A stretch of DNA of 7,134 bases. Source: Dialister sp. UBA734 (GTDB lineage: Bacteria; Bacillota; Negativicutes; Veillonellales; Dialisteraceae). Under the pieces are notes generated by a model, which did no database searches, was not told the DNA's origin, and saw only the letters and a list, made by a program, of their open reading frames with translations. The stretch is taken from assembly GCA_002297935.1 (NCBI GenBank), contig DBLC01000046.1:1-7134 (forward strand), read 5' to 3'. Positions 1-5,745 of the stretch are shown here, piece after piece (position 1 is the stretch's first letter; each line of letters opens with the position of its first letter). The translations under genes and the position numbers were made by a program.

Positions 1-39
1 CATTACGCACTACGCACTACGCACTTCGCATTACGCACT
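1..39. repeat. Heptamer tandem repeat, TACGCAC type
   Basis: The unit TACGCAC is repeated three times exactly (4-24), then once as TTCGCAT (25-31) and once more exactly (32-38). The block lies 11 bp beyond the nrdD stop codon and is cut by the window edge. It is the same sequence as the 32-bp arm at 5779-5810, except for one extra TACGCAC unit. It may be one arm of a further inverted-repeat element that continues outside the window. Confidence 0.9.
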
Positions 40-49
40 CAATTACATA

Positions 50-2260
50 TTATAGGTGCAAAACTCGATCTTTGATTTCCTGTGTGCGTCCCTGGTTCCA
101 GAACTGGGTACCGATGTAGCCGCAGGTTCTTCTGGCAACGCTCATTTTATGCTGGTCCCGGTTGCCGCAGTTCGGGCATTCCCAGACCAGTTTTCCGCTT
201 TCGTCTTCTACGATCTTGATTTCTCCATCGTAGCCGCAGACCATGCAGTAATCGCTCTTGGTGTTCAGTTCGGCGTACATGATATTTTCATAAATATATT
301 TCATTACCGTCAGAACCGCAGGAATATTGGTCTGCATGTTCGGCACTTCGATGTAGGAAATGGCACCGCCAGGGGAGAGTTTCTGGAAATCCGATTCAAA
401 TTTCAGCTTGTGGAACGCATCAATTTTTTCTGCTACGTGAACATGGTAGCTGTTGGTGATGTAATTCTTATCGGTTACACCAGGAATGATGCCGAACCGT
501 TTCTGCAGGCATTTGGCGAACTTGTAGGTGGTGGATTCCATAGGGGTACCATAGACGGAGTAGGAAATATTTTCCTTGGCTCTCCATTCGCTGCATTTAT
601 CGTTCAGTTTCTGCATGACTGCCATGGAGAATTTACGCCCTTCTTCGGTGGTGTGGGAGACACCCAGCATGCGGACGCACATTTCATAGAGGCCTGCATA
701 ACCCAGGGAAATGGTGCTGTAGTTATTGAACAGCAGTTTATCGATGGTTTCACCTTTTTTCAGACGGGCTAACGCACCGTACTGCCACAGAATCGGTGCC
801 ACATCGGACACGGTGCCCAGCAAACGTTCATGACGGCAGCGGAGGGCTTTATGGCAGAGTTCCAATCGGTCTTCCAGGATGTCCCAGAATTTATCCATGT
901 CCCCATTGGACGAGCAAGCCACGTCCACCAGGTTGATGGTCACTACGCCCTGGTTGAAACGGCCGTAGTATTTGTGCTTCCCGTTCTTGCCCAATCCTTC
1001 GGTGTCTGGGGTGAGGAAGCTGCGGCAGCCCATGCAAGGATATACATCGCCGTTTTTCATTTCTTTCATGATTTTGGCGGAAATATAGTCTGGAACCATT
1101 CGCTTGGCGGTGCATTCAGCGGCCAGTTTGGTCAGGTAATAGTAAGGAGAATTTTCGTGAATGTTATCTTCATCGAGGACGTAAATCAATTTCGGGAACG
1201 CTGGGGTAATCCATACGCCTTTTTCATTCTTGACGCCCTGCATTCTCTGTTTCAGCACTTCTTCAATGATCATAGCCAGGTCTTTTCTGGTCTGTCCATC
1301 GGCCACTTCGTCCAAGTACATGAACATGGTTACAAATGGAGCCTGTCCATTACAGGTCATCAAGGTGATGAGCTGGTACTGAATGGTCTGAATGCCGGAT
1401 TTCACTTCTTCCCGGAGACGGCGTTCTGCGATTTTATGGATAATTTCTTTATCCATGGATTCACCGGTTTCTTCCCGTTCGGCAATGACTTCTTTGATGA
1501 TTTTCTGGCGGCTAATATCTACAAACGGAGCCAGGTGTGCCAAGGTGAAGGACTGGCCGCCGTACTGGTTGGAAGCTACCTGGGCCACAATCTGGGTGGT
1601 TACATTGCAGGCGGTGAAGAAAGAATGGGGCTTTTCGATCATGGTCTGGCTGATTACGGTGCCATTCTGCAGCATATCTTCCAGGTTGATCAAATCGCAG
1701 TTGTGTTCTCTCTGGGCGAAATAGTCGGCGTCGTGGAAATGAATGATGCCCTGTTCGTGGGCTTTTACGATTTCTTCCGGCAGCAGCAGACGCTTGGTCA
1801 AGTCCTTGGACACTTCGCCGGCCATGTAGTCGCGCTGGGTGGAATTGATGACCGGATTCTTATTGGAATTTTCCTGCTTCACTTCTTCGTTGTTCAGGTC
1901 AATCAGAGACAAGATGCCGTCATCGGTGGTGTTGCTCTTTCTGGAAATTTCACGTTTGTAACGGTAACGCACATATTTCTGGGCCACTTCATAACCGCGC
2001 ATTTCCATGATGCCCGTTTCTACCATGTCCTGGATGTCTTCTACATTGCAGGCATGAGAATAGGCCGCAATCTTCTTGGCAATGTTGTCTGCCACCGCCT
2101 GGATTTGAAATTCACTCATGCGATGAATGCCTTCCACTTCCCGGTTGGCCTTTTCGATGGCGTTCACAATTTTGGAAATATCAAAAGGCACTTCCTGTCC
2201 GTTCCTTTTGATCACATTTGTTTTTACGTGGATATTCATCAAAATCTCTCGGTTTTCCAT
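50..2260 (-). CDS. nrdD: Anaerobic (class III) ribonucleoside-triphosphate reductase NrdD
   Basis: Oxygen-sensitive glycyl-radical enzyme that reduces ribonucleoside triphosphates to deoxyribonucleotides in the cytoplasm. Residue numbers are for the 736-aa form. An ATP-cone-like N-terminus spans about 15-105 (KRNGQEVPFD at its start) and should bind the ATP/dATP effectors. The radical-domain cysteines are C188 (HNCDLINL) and C412 (MGCRSFL), matching the essential cysteines of E. coli and phage T4 NrdD. Four zinc-ligand cysteines (672, 675, 695, 698) precede the glycyl-radical motif RRTCGYIG, with the radical at G714. Length and C-terminus are normal and the gene looks intact. I chose the ATG at 2260 because GGGAGAG (2269-2275) lies 8 nt before it; an in-frame TTG at 2281 and an ATG at 2239 are poorer starts. 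The activase gene nrdG, usually next to nrdD, is not visible; only 49 bp of downstream sequence is present. NrdR boxes in the leader imply repression when dATP is plentiful. Confidence 0.97.
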   Translation of the reverse strand: MENREILMNIHVKTNVIKRNGQEVPFDISKIVNAIEKANREVEGIHRMSEFQIQAVADNIAKKIAAYSHACNVEDIQDMVETGIMEMRGYEVAQKYVRYRYKREISRKSNTTDDGILSLIDLNNEEVKQENSNKNPVINSTQRDYMAGEVSKDLTKRLLLPEEIVKAHEQGIIHFHDADYFAQREHNCDLINLEDMLQNGTVISQTMIEKPHSFFTACNVTTQIVAQVASNQYGGQSFTLAHLAPFVDISRQKIIKEVIAEREETGESMDKEIIHKIAERRLREEVKSGIQTIQYQLITLMTCNGQAPFVTMFMYLDEVADGQTRKDLAMIIEEVLKQRMQGVKNEKGVWITPAFPKLIYVLDEDNIHENSPYYYLTKLAAECTAKRMVPDYISAKIMKEMKNGDVYPCMGCRSFLTPDTEGLGKNGKHKYYGRFNQGVVTINLVDVACSSNGDMDKFWDILEDRLELCHKALRCRHERLLGTVSDVAPILWQYGALARLKKGETIDKLLFNNYSTISLGYAGLYEMCVRMLGVSHTTEEGRKFSMAVMQKLNDKCSEWRAKENISYSVYGTPMESTTYKFAKCLQKRFGIIPGVTDKNYITNSYHVHVAEKIDAFHKLKFESDFQKLSPGGAISYIEVPNMQTNIPAVLTVMKYIYENIMYAELNTKSDYCMVCGYDGEIKIVEDESGKLVWECPNCGNRDQHKMSVARRTCGYIGTQFWNQGRTQEIKDRVLHL

Positions 2261-2354
2261 TTTTTCCACTCTCCCATACAATCTTTTACGTCTTATACTC
2301 TGTGTTTATACAAGAATGGCAAAGGAAAATTTCCTCTCCTTTGGCCGCTTGGAA

Positions 2355-2383
2355 AGGGGAACACCGTAGGTTGCTTTTCCCCT
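2355..2383 (-). other. Stem-loop in the nrdD leader
   Basis: AGGGGAA (2355-2361) and TTCCCCT (2377-2383) form a 7-bp stem with a 15-nt loop, between the NrdR boxes and the nrdD start. No T-run follows on the minus strand, so it is not an intrinsic terminator. I see no B12-box or other riboswitch consensus. It may affect leader stability or translation, or have no role. Confidence 0.4.
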
Positions 2384-2407
2384 AGTAGTAGGTCCTATAT
2401 GCAAGAT

Positions 2408-2455
2408 ATACTAAATATTGACATCTTACATAAATATAGGCACAATATCTTGTGC
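2408..2455 (-). promoter_or_regulatory. Tandem NrdR boxes controlling nrdD
   Basis: Two 16-bp sites fit the NrdR consensus acaCwAtATaTwGtgt at every strongly conserved position: 2408-2423 (ATACTAAATATTGACA) and 2440-2455 (GCACAATATCTTGTGC). Their starts are 32 bp apart with a 16-bp spacer, about three helical turns, the usual arrangement for paired NrdR boxes. NrdR represses ribonucleotide reductase operons in its dATP/ATP-bound form. The pair lies about 150-195 bp upstream of the nrdD ATG and probably overlaps its promoter. A candidate minus-strand promoter is TTGTAT (2467-2472), 17 bp, then GATATT (2444-2449) inside the promoter-proximal box; that promoter assignment is weak. Confidence 0.85.
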
Positions 2456-2641
2456 CGGATATAATCATACAACAAGTAGCTGGAAAAAGGAATAGGGGAA
2501 AATCTTTTCTCTTTGCTGCCCGAAATCCGGATAAGCCCCATCCTACAAGGCTTTTGTGATGTTCATGCTCTTTATAGGGGATTATTGAAAATGTTTATAA
2601 GATTATATCAAGAAAATATGACTTGATTTCTGGGAAATGGG
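2456..2641. other. Intergenic spacer without a recognisable gene
   Basis: This AT-rich stretch has no convincing ORF on either strand and no tandem repeat. The only structure seen is a 6-bp stem, ATCAAG (2607-2612) with CTTGAT (2622-2627) and a 9-nt loop, whose role is unknown. It separates the nrdD regulatory region from the repeat tracts that begin at 2642. Confidence 0.5.
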
Positions 2642-2722
2642 GTGACTCGTGATTAGTTGGTGACTGGTGACTCGTGACTGGGGAATAGGGATTAGTAGCT
2701 AGGCCTTAGGGATTAGGAAATA
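2642..2722. repeat. Degenerate heptamer array (GTGACTC / GGGATTA types)
   Basis: About 11.5 consecutive 7-bp units run in one register. They start as GTGACTC-like copies and drift into AATAGGG, ATTAGTA, GCTAGGC, CTTAGGG and ATTAGGA. The unit order (GTGACTC type, then GTAGCTA, GGCCTTA, GGGATTA, GGAA) recurs on the opposite strand at 4231-4297, so the two tracts form an inverted pair around the orphan gene at 3082-4146. The array abuts the nonamer element that starts at 2723. Confidence 0.8.
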
Positions 2723-2847
2723 GGTTACTCAGGTTTCTCAGGTAGCTAAGGTTACTCAGGCTCTCCGAATGTGCCTATAACCGCTAGCGTTATCAGCGTA
2801 TTCGTGTAACCTGAGAAACTTGAGTAACCTTAGGAACCTGAGTAACC
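2723..2847. repeat. Nonamer-repeat cruciform element
   Basis: The left arm has four 9-bp units in register (GGTTACTCA, GGTTTCTCA, GGTAGCTAA, GGTTACTCA; 2723-2758). The right arm (2806-2847) carries the complementary units (TGAGAAACT, TGAGTAACC, TTAGGAACC, TGAGTAACC). Between them is a core, 2767-2804, with its own dyad: CGAAT near 2766-2770 pairs with ATTCG at 2800-2804, and ATAAC (2777-2781) with GTTAT (2788-2792). The whole 125 bp could fold into one long imperfect hairpin or cruciform. A related core and arm are found at 6747-6809. No coding capacity was seen. Confidence 0.85.
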
Positions 2848-2859
2848 TTCATCTCAGAA

Positions 2860-2890
2860 GAAATCATCGCATATTTTGCTTAACTTAACA
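2860..2890 (+). repeat. Dispersed 31-bp repeat, copy 1
   Basis: This 31-bp stretch, ending in GCTTAACTTAACA, matches the reverse complement of 7086-7116 at 27 of 31 positions by eye. It lies just outside the nonamer cruciform. Function unknown. Confidence 0.7.
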
Positions 2891-2908
2891 GTATTACCCC
2901 AAACTCCC

Positions 2909-2938
2909 TTGTAGCCATAAGACCATCTGTCTTATAAT
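2909..2938 (+). promoter_or_regulatory. Probable promoter of the orphan gene
   Basis: A perfect TATAAT (2933-2938) follows TTGTAG (2909-2914) with an 18-bp spacer. The -35 matches the sigma-A consensus at only three positions. Transcription would start near 2945, giving a leader of about 137 nt that includes the nonamer block at 3020-3064. Confidence 0.5.
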
Positions 2939-3019
2939 AAAAATAAGAAAATCATGAGAGTGTAAATGATCGGTCATGCCATTTAGTTAAGGCTTTGAGG
3001 CAGTAAGTATCATCTCATT

Positions 3020-3064
3020 CGAGTAACCTGAGAAACCTGAGCAACCTGAGTATCCTAAGAAATC
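3020..3064. repeat. Nonamer tandem repeat, five units
   Basis: Five in-register 9-bp units (CGAGTAACC, TGAGAAACC, TGAGCAACC, TGAGTATCC, TAAGAAATC) have the same orientation as the right arm of the cruciform at 2806-2847. The block ends 6 bp before the Shine-Dalgarno of the orphan gene, so it is transcribed in its leader and could pair with upstream left-arm units if those are also transcribed. Confidence 0.85.
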
Positions 3065-3081
3065 TGTATGAGGAGTATATC

Positions 3082-4146
3082 TTGTTTTTCACAGAAAATC
3101 CATTTTATATTTTAGAAAACCAAAAAGAAGAGAAGCCTCTTTCTGTAGAAGAGGCCCGTCATATTTTAGGGCAAAGTGTCAATCGAAGTGAAGCGGAATT
3201 TTATTGGCCTGTGGGCGTTCCGAAAGAAACCGCCTGGGAGTGGGTGGGGCGCGTGGTTTCCGGTCACGTATTTCCTATTTCCTTTTGGAAAGAAACGGAA
3301 TCCTTCGTAGGATTGGTGCTGGAGCTGAATACCATGTATTACGGTGGTGCTCTTTCTGTTGAGCTATTGCTGGATATGGAACGGCGATTTCAAGCCTTGC
3401 GGCCTGCCGACGTAGCAGCATCGATCAACCGGGCCCGAGAAAAAGTAGGATATTCCCGACCTTGCGATGCGTCGGACATTGAGCGATGGATACAGGATGT
3501 GCTCTACCAGGTGGGGATTGCTTTTAGGAAAGCCATGGAACGGACGTCTCTCTCCGCTACCAGCGAGCGGCTATTTCAAATGGGAAAACAAGGAAACCGG
3601 GGCATGGTGTATTACCAGCTGCTTTCTATGTATGAAGAAAGCAGCCGGGAAAAAAGAATGGAACTGGAAACCGAACTGGCCTATGGCCTCATGATTCTAT
3701 TGTCCCATCCCGCCCAAAGCCAACAACTGGTGCAAGAAAAATTGGAAGAACTGTTTTCGCTGCAAAAAGCTCTCTATGGACGAGACGGCTGGTGGACCTA
3801 TCAAACGCTGTGTAACCGCTGCAGAAACCGGGGGATCACGCTGTATGAACGAAAAGGAAAAGAAGCGGCCCTCTCTTGGGTTCGTTTTCTCTTGACCCAG
3901 TTTGCCTTTGATGACAGGGGGAAGAAACAACTGGAAAACGATATAGCCCACATAGAACAAGGCCGTCCGCTGGTCAAAGCATCGGTGCCACCAGCTCACC
4001 ATGGCTTCCTACAAGTGCCTAAAACAATTCGGAAAATTCCCGACTTGCCGATGGAAAAAGAAAAAAGCCACCATAGAAACCTGGCAGCCTTTCTAGCGGC
4101 GGTGATTGTGGTAGTGGTTGTTAGTTGTTGGTTGTTAGTTGTTTGA
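3082..4146 (+). CDS. Hypothetical helical protein with C-terminal membrane anchor
   Basis: A 354-aa protein I cannot assign. The start is TTG at 3082, set by AGGAG at 3071-3075 with a 6-nt spacer; the ATG at 3068 is in another frame. The N-terminus (ENPFYIL, then a helix ending in FYWPVGVP near residue 46) recalls Firmicute proteins that open with an 'NPF-[YR]-[IV]-L' J-domain-like segment before helical, TPR-like repeats. That resemblance is from memory and weak. Residues 60-295 are charged and predicted helical, with a CxxC at 244-247. A proline-containing linker (about 303-323) and a basic patch (MEKEKSHHR, 324-332) precede a hydrophobic segment, 333-354, that runs to the C-terminus. This suggests a tail-anchored protein with its N-terminal domain in the cytoplasm. 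The last nine codons and most of the stop codon lie in a heptamer repeat. The gene stands alone, bracketed by inverted heptamer tracts, with mnmA 383 bp downstream. Confidence 0.8.
   Translation: MFFTENPFYILENQKEEKPLSVEEARHILGQSVNRSEAEFYWPVGVPKETAWEWVGRVVSGHVFPISFWKETESFVGLVLELNTMYYGGALSVELLLDMERRFQALRPADVAASINRAREKVGYSRPCDASDIERWIQDVLYQVGIAFRKAMERTSLSATSERLFQMGKQGNRGMVYYQLLSMYEESSREKRMELETELAYGLMILLSHPAQSQQLVQEKLEELFSLQKALYGRDGWWTYQTLCNRCRNRGITLYERKGKEAALSWVRFLLTQFAFDDRGKKQLENDIAHIEQGRPLVKASVPPAHHGFLQVPKTIRKIPDLPMEKEKSHHRNLAAFLAAVIVVVVVSCWLLVV
4117..4144. repeat. GTTGTTA heptamer repeat inside the orphan gene's 3' end
   Basis: Four consecutive 7-bp units, GTTGTTA, GTTGTTG, GTTGTTA and GTTGTTT, occupy 4117-4144. 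Read in the gene's frame they encode VVSCWLLVV, and the last T starts the TGA stop (4144-4146). The repeat therefore supplies residues 346-354 of the predicted membrane segment. Confidence 0.9.
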
Positions 4147-4185
4147 GTTCTATTTTCTATTTCGCAATTTCATTTCAAAAATTTT

Positions 4186-4297
4186 GTCAACTGACAACAG
4201 ATAACGGTCAACAGTTAACTGTTAACTGCTTCCTAATCCCTAGGGCCTAGCCACTAGCTACTACTACGAGTCACGAGTCACGAGTCACCTATTTCCC
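4186..4297. repeat. Sixteen-unit degenerate heptamer array
   Basis: Sixteen consecutive 7-bp units keep perfect register although their sequence changes: GTCAACT and GTTAACT types (4186-4227), then GCTTCCT, AATCCCT, AGGGCCT, AGCCACT and AGCTACT (4228-4262), then GTCACGA types (4263-4290) and ATTTCCC. A 14-bp perfect palindrome, AACAGTTAACTGTT, sits at 4210-4223. The right part is the inverted counterpart of 2642-2722. No classical terminator for the orphan gene was found here. Confidence 0.85.
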
Positions 4298-4308
4298 GAA
4301 AGAATCCC

Positions 4309-4337
4309 TTTAGTATTTCTCTCTCTTTTGCTATAAT
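4309..4337 (+). promoter_or_regulatory. Probable mnmA promoter
   Basis: A perfect TATAAT (4332-4337) lies 17 bp after TTTAGT (4309-4314), which is a poor -35 (three of six). Transcription from here gives an mnmA leader of about 185 nt. The promoter begins 11 bp beyond the heptamer array. Confidence 0.6.
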
Positions 4338-4352
4338 AAACAAGCATATCCT

Positions 4353-4425
4353 TCGGACTTTCACTCCGATGAGATTTTTCTGGGGTATTCCCCCGGAATG
4401 ATGGTTTACGGGACCGTTGAAAACG
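4353..4425 (+). promoter_or_regulatory. Structured mnmA leader, class unknown
   Basis: Three stem-loops follow the promoter. TCGGA/TCCGA (4353-4357 with 4365-4369) has a 7-nt loop. An 8-bp stem, 4378-4385 with 4391-4398, has the loop TATTC. CGTT/AACG (4415-4418 with 4422-4425) closes a GAA loop. I recognise no T-box, preQ1, SAM, fluoride or c-di-GMP consensus, and there is no terminator hairpin with a T-run before the start codon. It could be a regulatory leader or only local structure. Confidence 0.35.
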
Positions 4426-4462
4426 ATAGGTTAAGTTAGTGCTTATTATGAAAGTGAGTACG

Positions 4463-4483
4463 GTGACTAGTCACTAGCCACCA
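4463..4483. repeat. Short heptamer block in the mnmA leader
   Basis: Three 7-bp units, GTGACTA, GTCACTA and GCCACCA, belong to the GTGACTC family. The first 12 bases, 4463-4474, form a perfect palindrome, GTGACTAGTCAC. The block lies 46 bp before the mnmA start codon. Confidence 0.65.
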
Positions 4484-4529
4484 AATAGTCTGACCGATTG
4501 TTTCTGGCGTCCTGAAGAAAGGATGTAAC

Positions 4530-5588
4530 ATGACAGAAAAGAAAAAAGTAGTGGTAGCCATGTCCGGCGGGGTGGACAGCACCTTGACCGCCAAATTGCT
4601 CTTGGAAGCAGGCTATGAAGTGTACGGTGCTACCATGCACCAGTTTGATGGACAGGACGAAGAAATCGAAGGGGCCAAAGCCATGGCGGACCTCTTGGGG
4701 ATTCCCTTCCAGGTGGTAGACGTGCGAGAAGTGTATCAGAAATATGTACTGAACTATTTCATTGATGCCTACACCAAAGGTATGACACCGAATCCTTGTA
4801 TGATGTGCGATTTCAAAGTGAAATTTGGCCTTTTCTACGATGAAGTACGGAAACACTTTGATGCTCCTTATTTTGCTACCGGTCATTATGCCCGGATTCT
4901 CTTCAATCCAGAACGGGGCAAGTACGAAGTACACAAAGGACTCGATCTGGGAAAAGACCAGTCCTATATGATGTACCACCTGACCCAGGACCAGTTGGCT
5001 CATATCATTTTCCCCTTGGGCCGGACGTTCAAAAAGGACACCCGTCTCCTTTCCAAAGAAAAAGGACTTCCTACCTATAATAAAGCGGAATCCCAGGATA
5101 TTTGTTTTCTCACCAGCGAAACGTCCTATGTAGAATTTTTACAGAACCATGCACCGGAAGCGTTCCAGCCAGGAAATATTGTGGACACCAAAGGCCGCGT
5201 ATTGGGACAGCACCGAGGCATCCCGTACTACACCATCGGACAGCGCAAAGGCTTGGGCATTGCCGCCAAGACCCCGCTCTACGTGGTGGCCCTTCGTCCA
5301 GAAAAGAAACAGGTGGTGGTGGGCAGCAATGAAGACCTGTTCCGCACCCGTCTTTTGGCCGACGAACTCCATTTCACCGATGATGAAATACCGGCCCAGG
5401 AATTCCGTTGCCAGGCCAAAATCCGTTACGGCATTCGCGTCCACGACTGCTTGGTCACCATTGGCGAAAACGGTCGGGCGGTTGTGAAATTTGACGAACC
5501 CCAGAGAGCCATCACCAGTGGTCAGTCTGTCGTTTTCTATGACGATGACAGGCTCATTGGGGGAGGGACGATTCTGCGGGCTTTGTGA
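4530..5588 (+). CDS. mnmA: tRNA-specific 2-thiouridylase MnmA
   Basis: ATP-dependent enzyme that thiolates U34 in the wobble position of tRNA-Lys, -Glu and -Gln, taking sulfur from a cysteine-desulfurase relay; cytoplasmic. The 352-aa protein opens with an adenylating PP-loop, SGGVDS (12-17). The catalytic pair is C93 (in TPNPCMMCDFKVKF) and C192 (ESQDICF), equivalent to C102 and C199 of E. coli MnmA. ATGHY (116-120), the GQRKGLGI segment and a C-terminal beta-barrel region follow. C90 creates a CxxC at 90-93, common in Firmicute forms and absent from E. coli, and the usual Asn after the catalytic Cys is Asp94. The protein is slightly shorter than E. coli MnmA (368 aa). Start ATG 4530 is fixed by AAGGA (4519-4523) with 6-nt spacing. 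No cysteine-desulfurase gene is adjacent. Transcription should end at the hairpin at 5683-5728. Confidence 0.95.
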   Translation: MTEKKKVVVAMSGGVDSTLTAKLLLEAGYEVYGATMHQFDGQDEEIEGAKAMADLLGIPFQVVDVREVYQKYVLNYFIDAYTKGMTPNPCMMCDFKVKFGLFYDEVRKHFDAPYFATGHYARILFNPERGKYEVHKGLDLGKDQSYMMYHLTQDQLAHIIFPLGRTFKKDTRLLSKEKGLPTYNKAESQDICFLTSETSYVEFLQNHAPEAFQPGNIVDTKGRVLGQHRGIPYYTIGQRKGLGIAAKTPLYVVALRPEKKQVVVGSNEDLFRTRLLADELHFTDDEIPAQEFRCQAKIRYGIRVHDCLVTIGENGRAVVKFDEPQRAITSGQSVVFYDDDRLIGGGTILRAL

Positions 5589-5600
5589 TAGATGTGGTTC

Positions 5601-5632
5601 AGTGCGTAATGCGAAGTGCGTAGTGCGTAATG
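5601..5632. repeat. Left arm of 32-bp perfect inverted repeat
   Basis: Heptamer units of the TACGCAC type read on the minus strand (AGTGCGT, AATGCGA and so on). The 32 bases are the exact reverse complement of 5779-5810. The arm starts 12 bp after the mnmA stop codon. With the right arm it encloses two small GC-rich hairpins and a central terminator. Confidence 0.92.
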
Positions 5633-5638
5633 AAGGTG

Positions 5639-5665
5639 GCGGCGCATTACATTTGGAAGCGCCGC
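5639..5665. repeat. GC-rich hairpin, left copy
   Basis: GCGGCGC (5639-5645) pairs with GCGCCGC (5659-5665) around a 13-nt loop containing ATTTG. It is the counterpart of the hairpin at 5746-5772, which has the same stem and loop lengths. No T-run follows it. Confidence 0.75.
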
Positions 5666-5682
5666 AAATTATATATAAATAT

Positions 5683-5728
5683 AAAAAGGACTTGGAGAAA
5701 GTTGACTATTTCTGCCAAGTCCTTTTTT
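5683..5728. terminator. Bidirectional intrinsic terminator between mnmA and the crotonase gene
   Basis: AAAAAGGACTTGG (5683-5695) pairs perfectly with CCAAGTCCTTTTT (5715-5727). The stem continues after a one-base bulge as AGAAA/TTTCT (5696-5700 with 5709-5713), closing an 8-nt loop. A T-run (5723-5728) on the plus strand and the matching A-run on the other side let it stop both convergent transcripts. Confidence 0.93.
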
Positions 5729-5745
5729 CATTTATAAGGGGGATT

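Noticed and set aside
1..39. Possible CRISPR array or attachment site
   Set aside because: The units are contiguous 7-mers without spacers. No array of direct repeats with unique spacers occurs anywhere in the window, and no integrase or tRNA gene is present.
2418..2446. Plus-strand promoter TTGACA, 17 bp, CACAAT
   Set aside because: The -35 is perfect, but it overlaps both NrdR boxes, the -10 is weak, and no plus-strand gene follows for over 600 bp. More likely a by-product of the operator sequence.
56..2464. Long open frames on the plus strand opposite nrdD (238 and 544 codons)
   Set aside because: They lie antisense to a confidently identified gene, are rich in Phe, His, Val and Gly as expected from reading its codons backwards, lack credible ribosome binding sites and show no recognisable domain.
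4353..4425. T-box or known riboswitch upstream of mnmA
   Set aside because: The T-box antiterminator consensus (GGGTGGNACCGCG) is absent, and the hairpins do not match the preQ1, SAM, c-di-GMP or fluoride cores that I could compare by eye.
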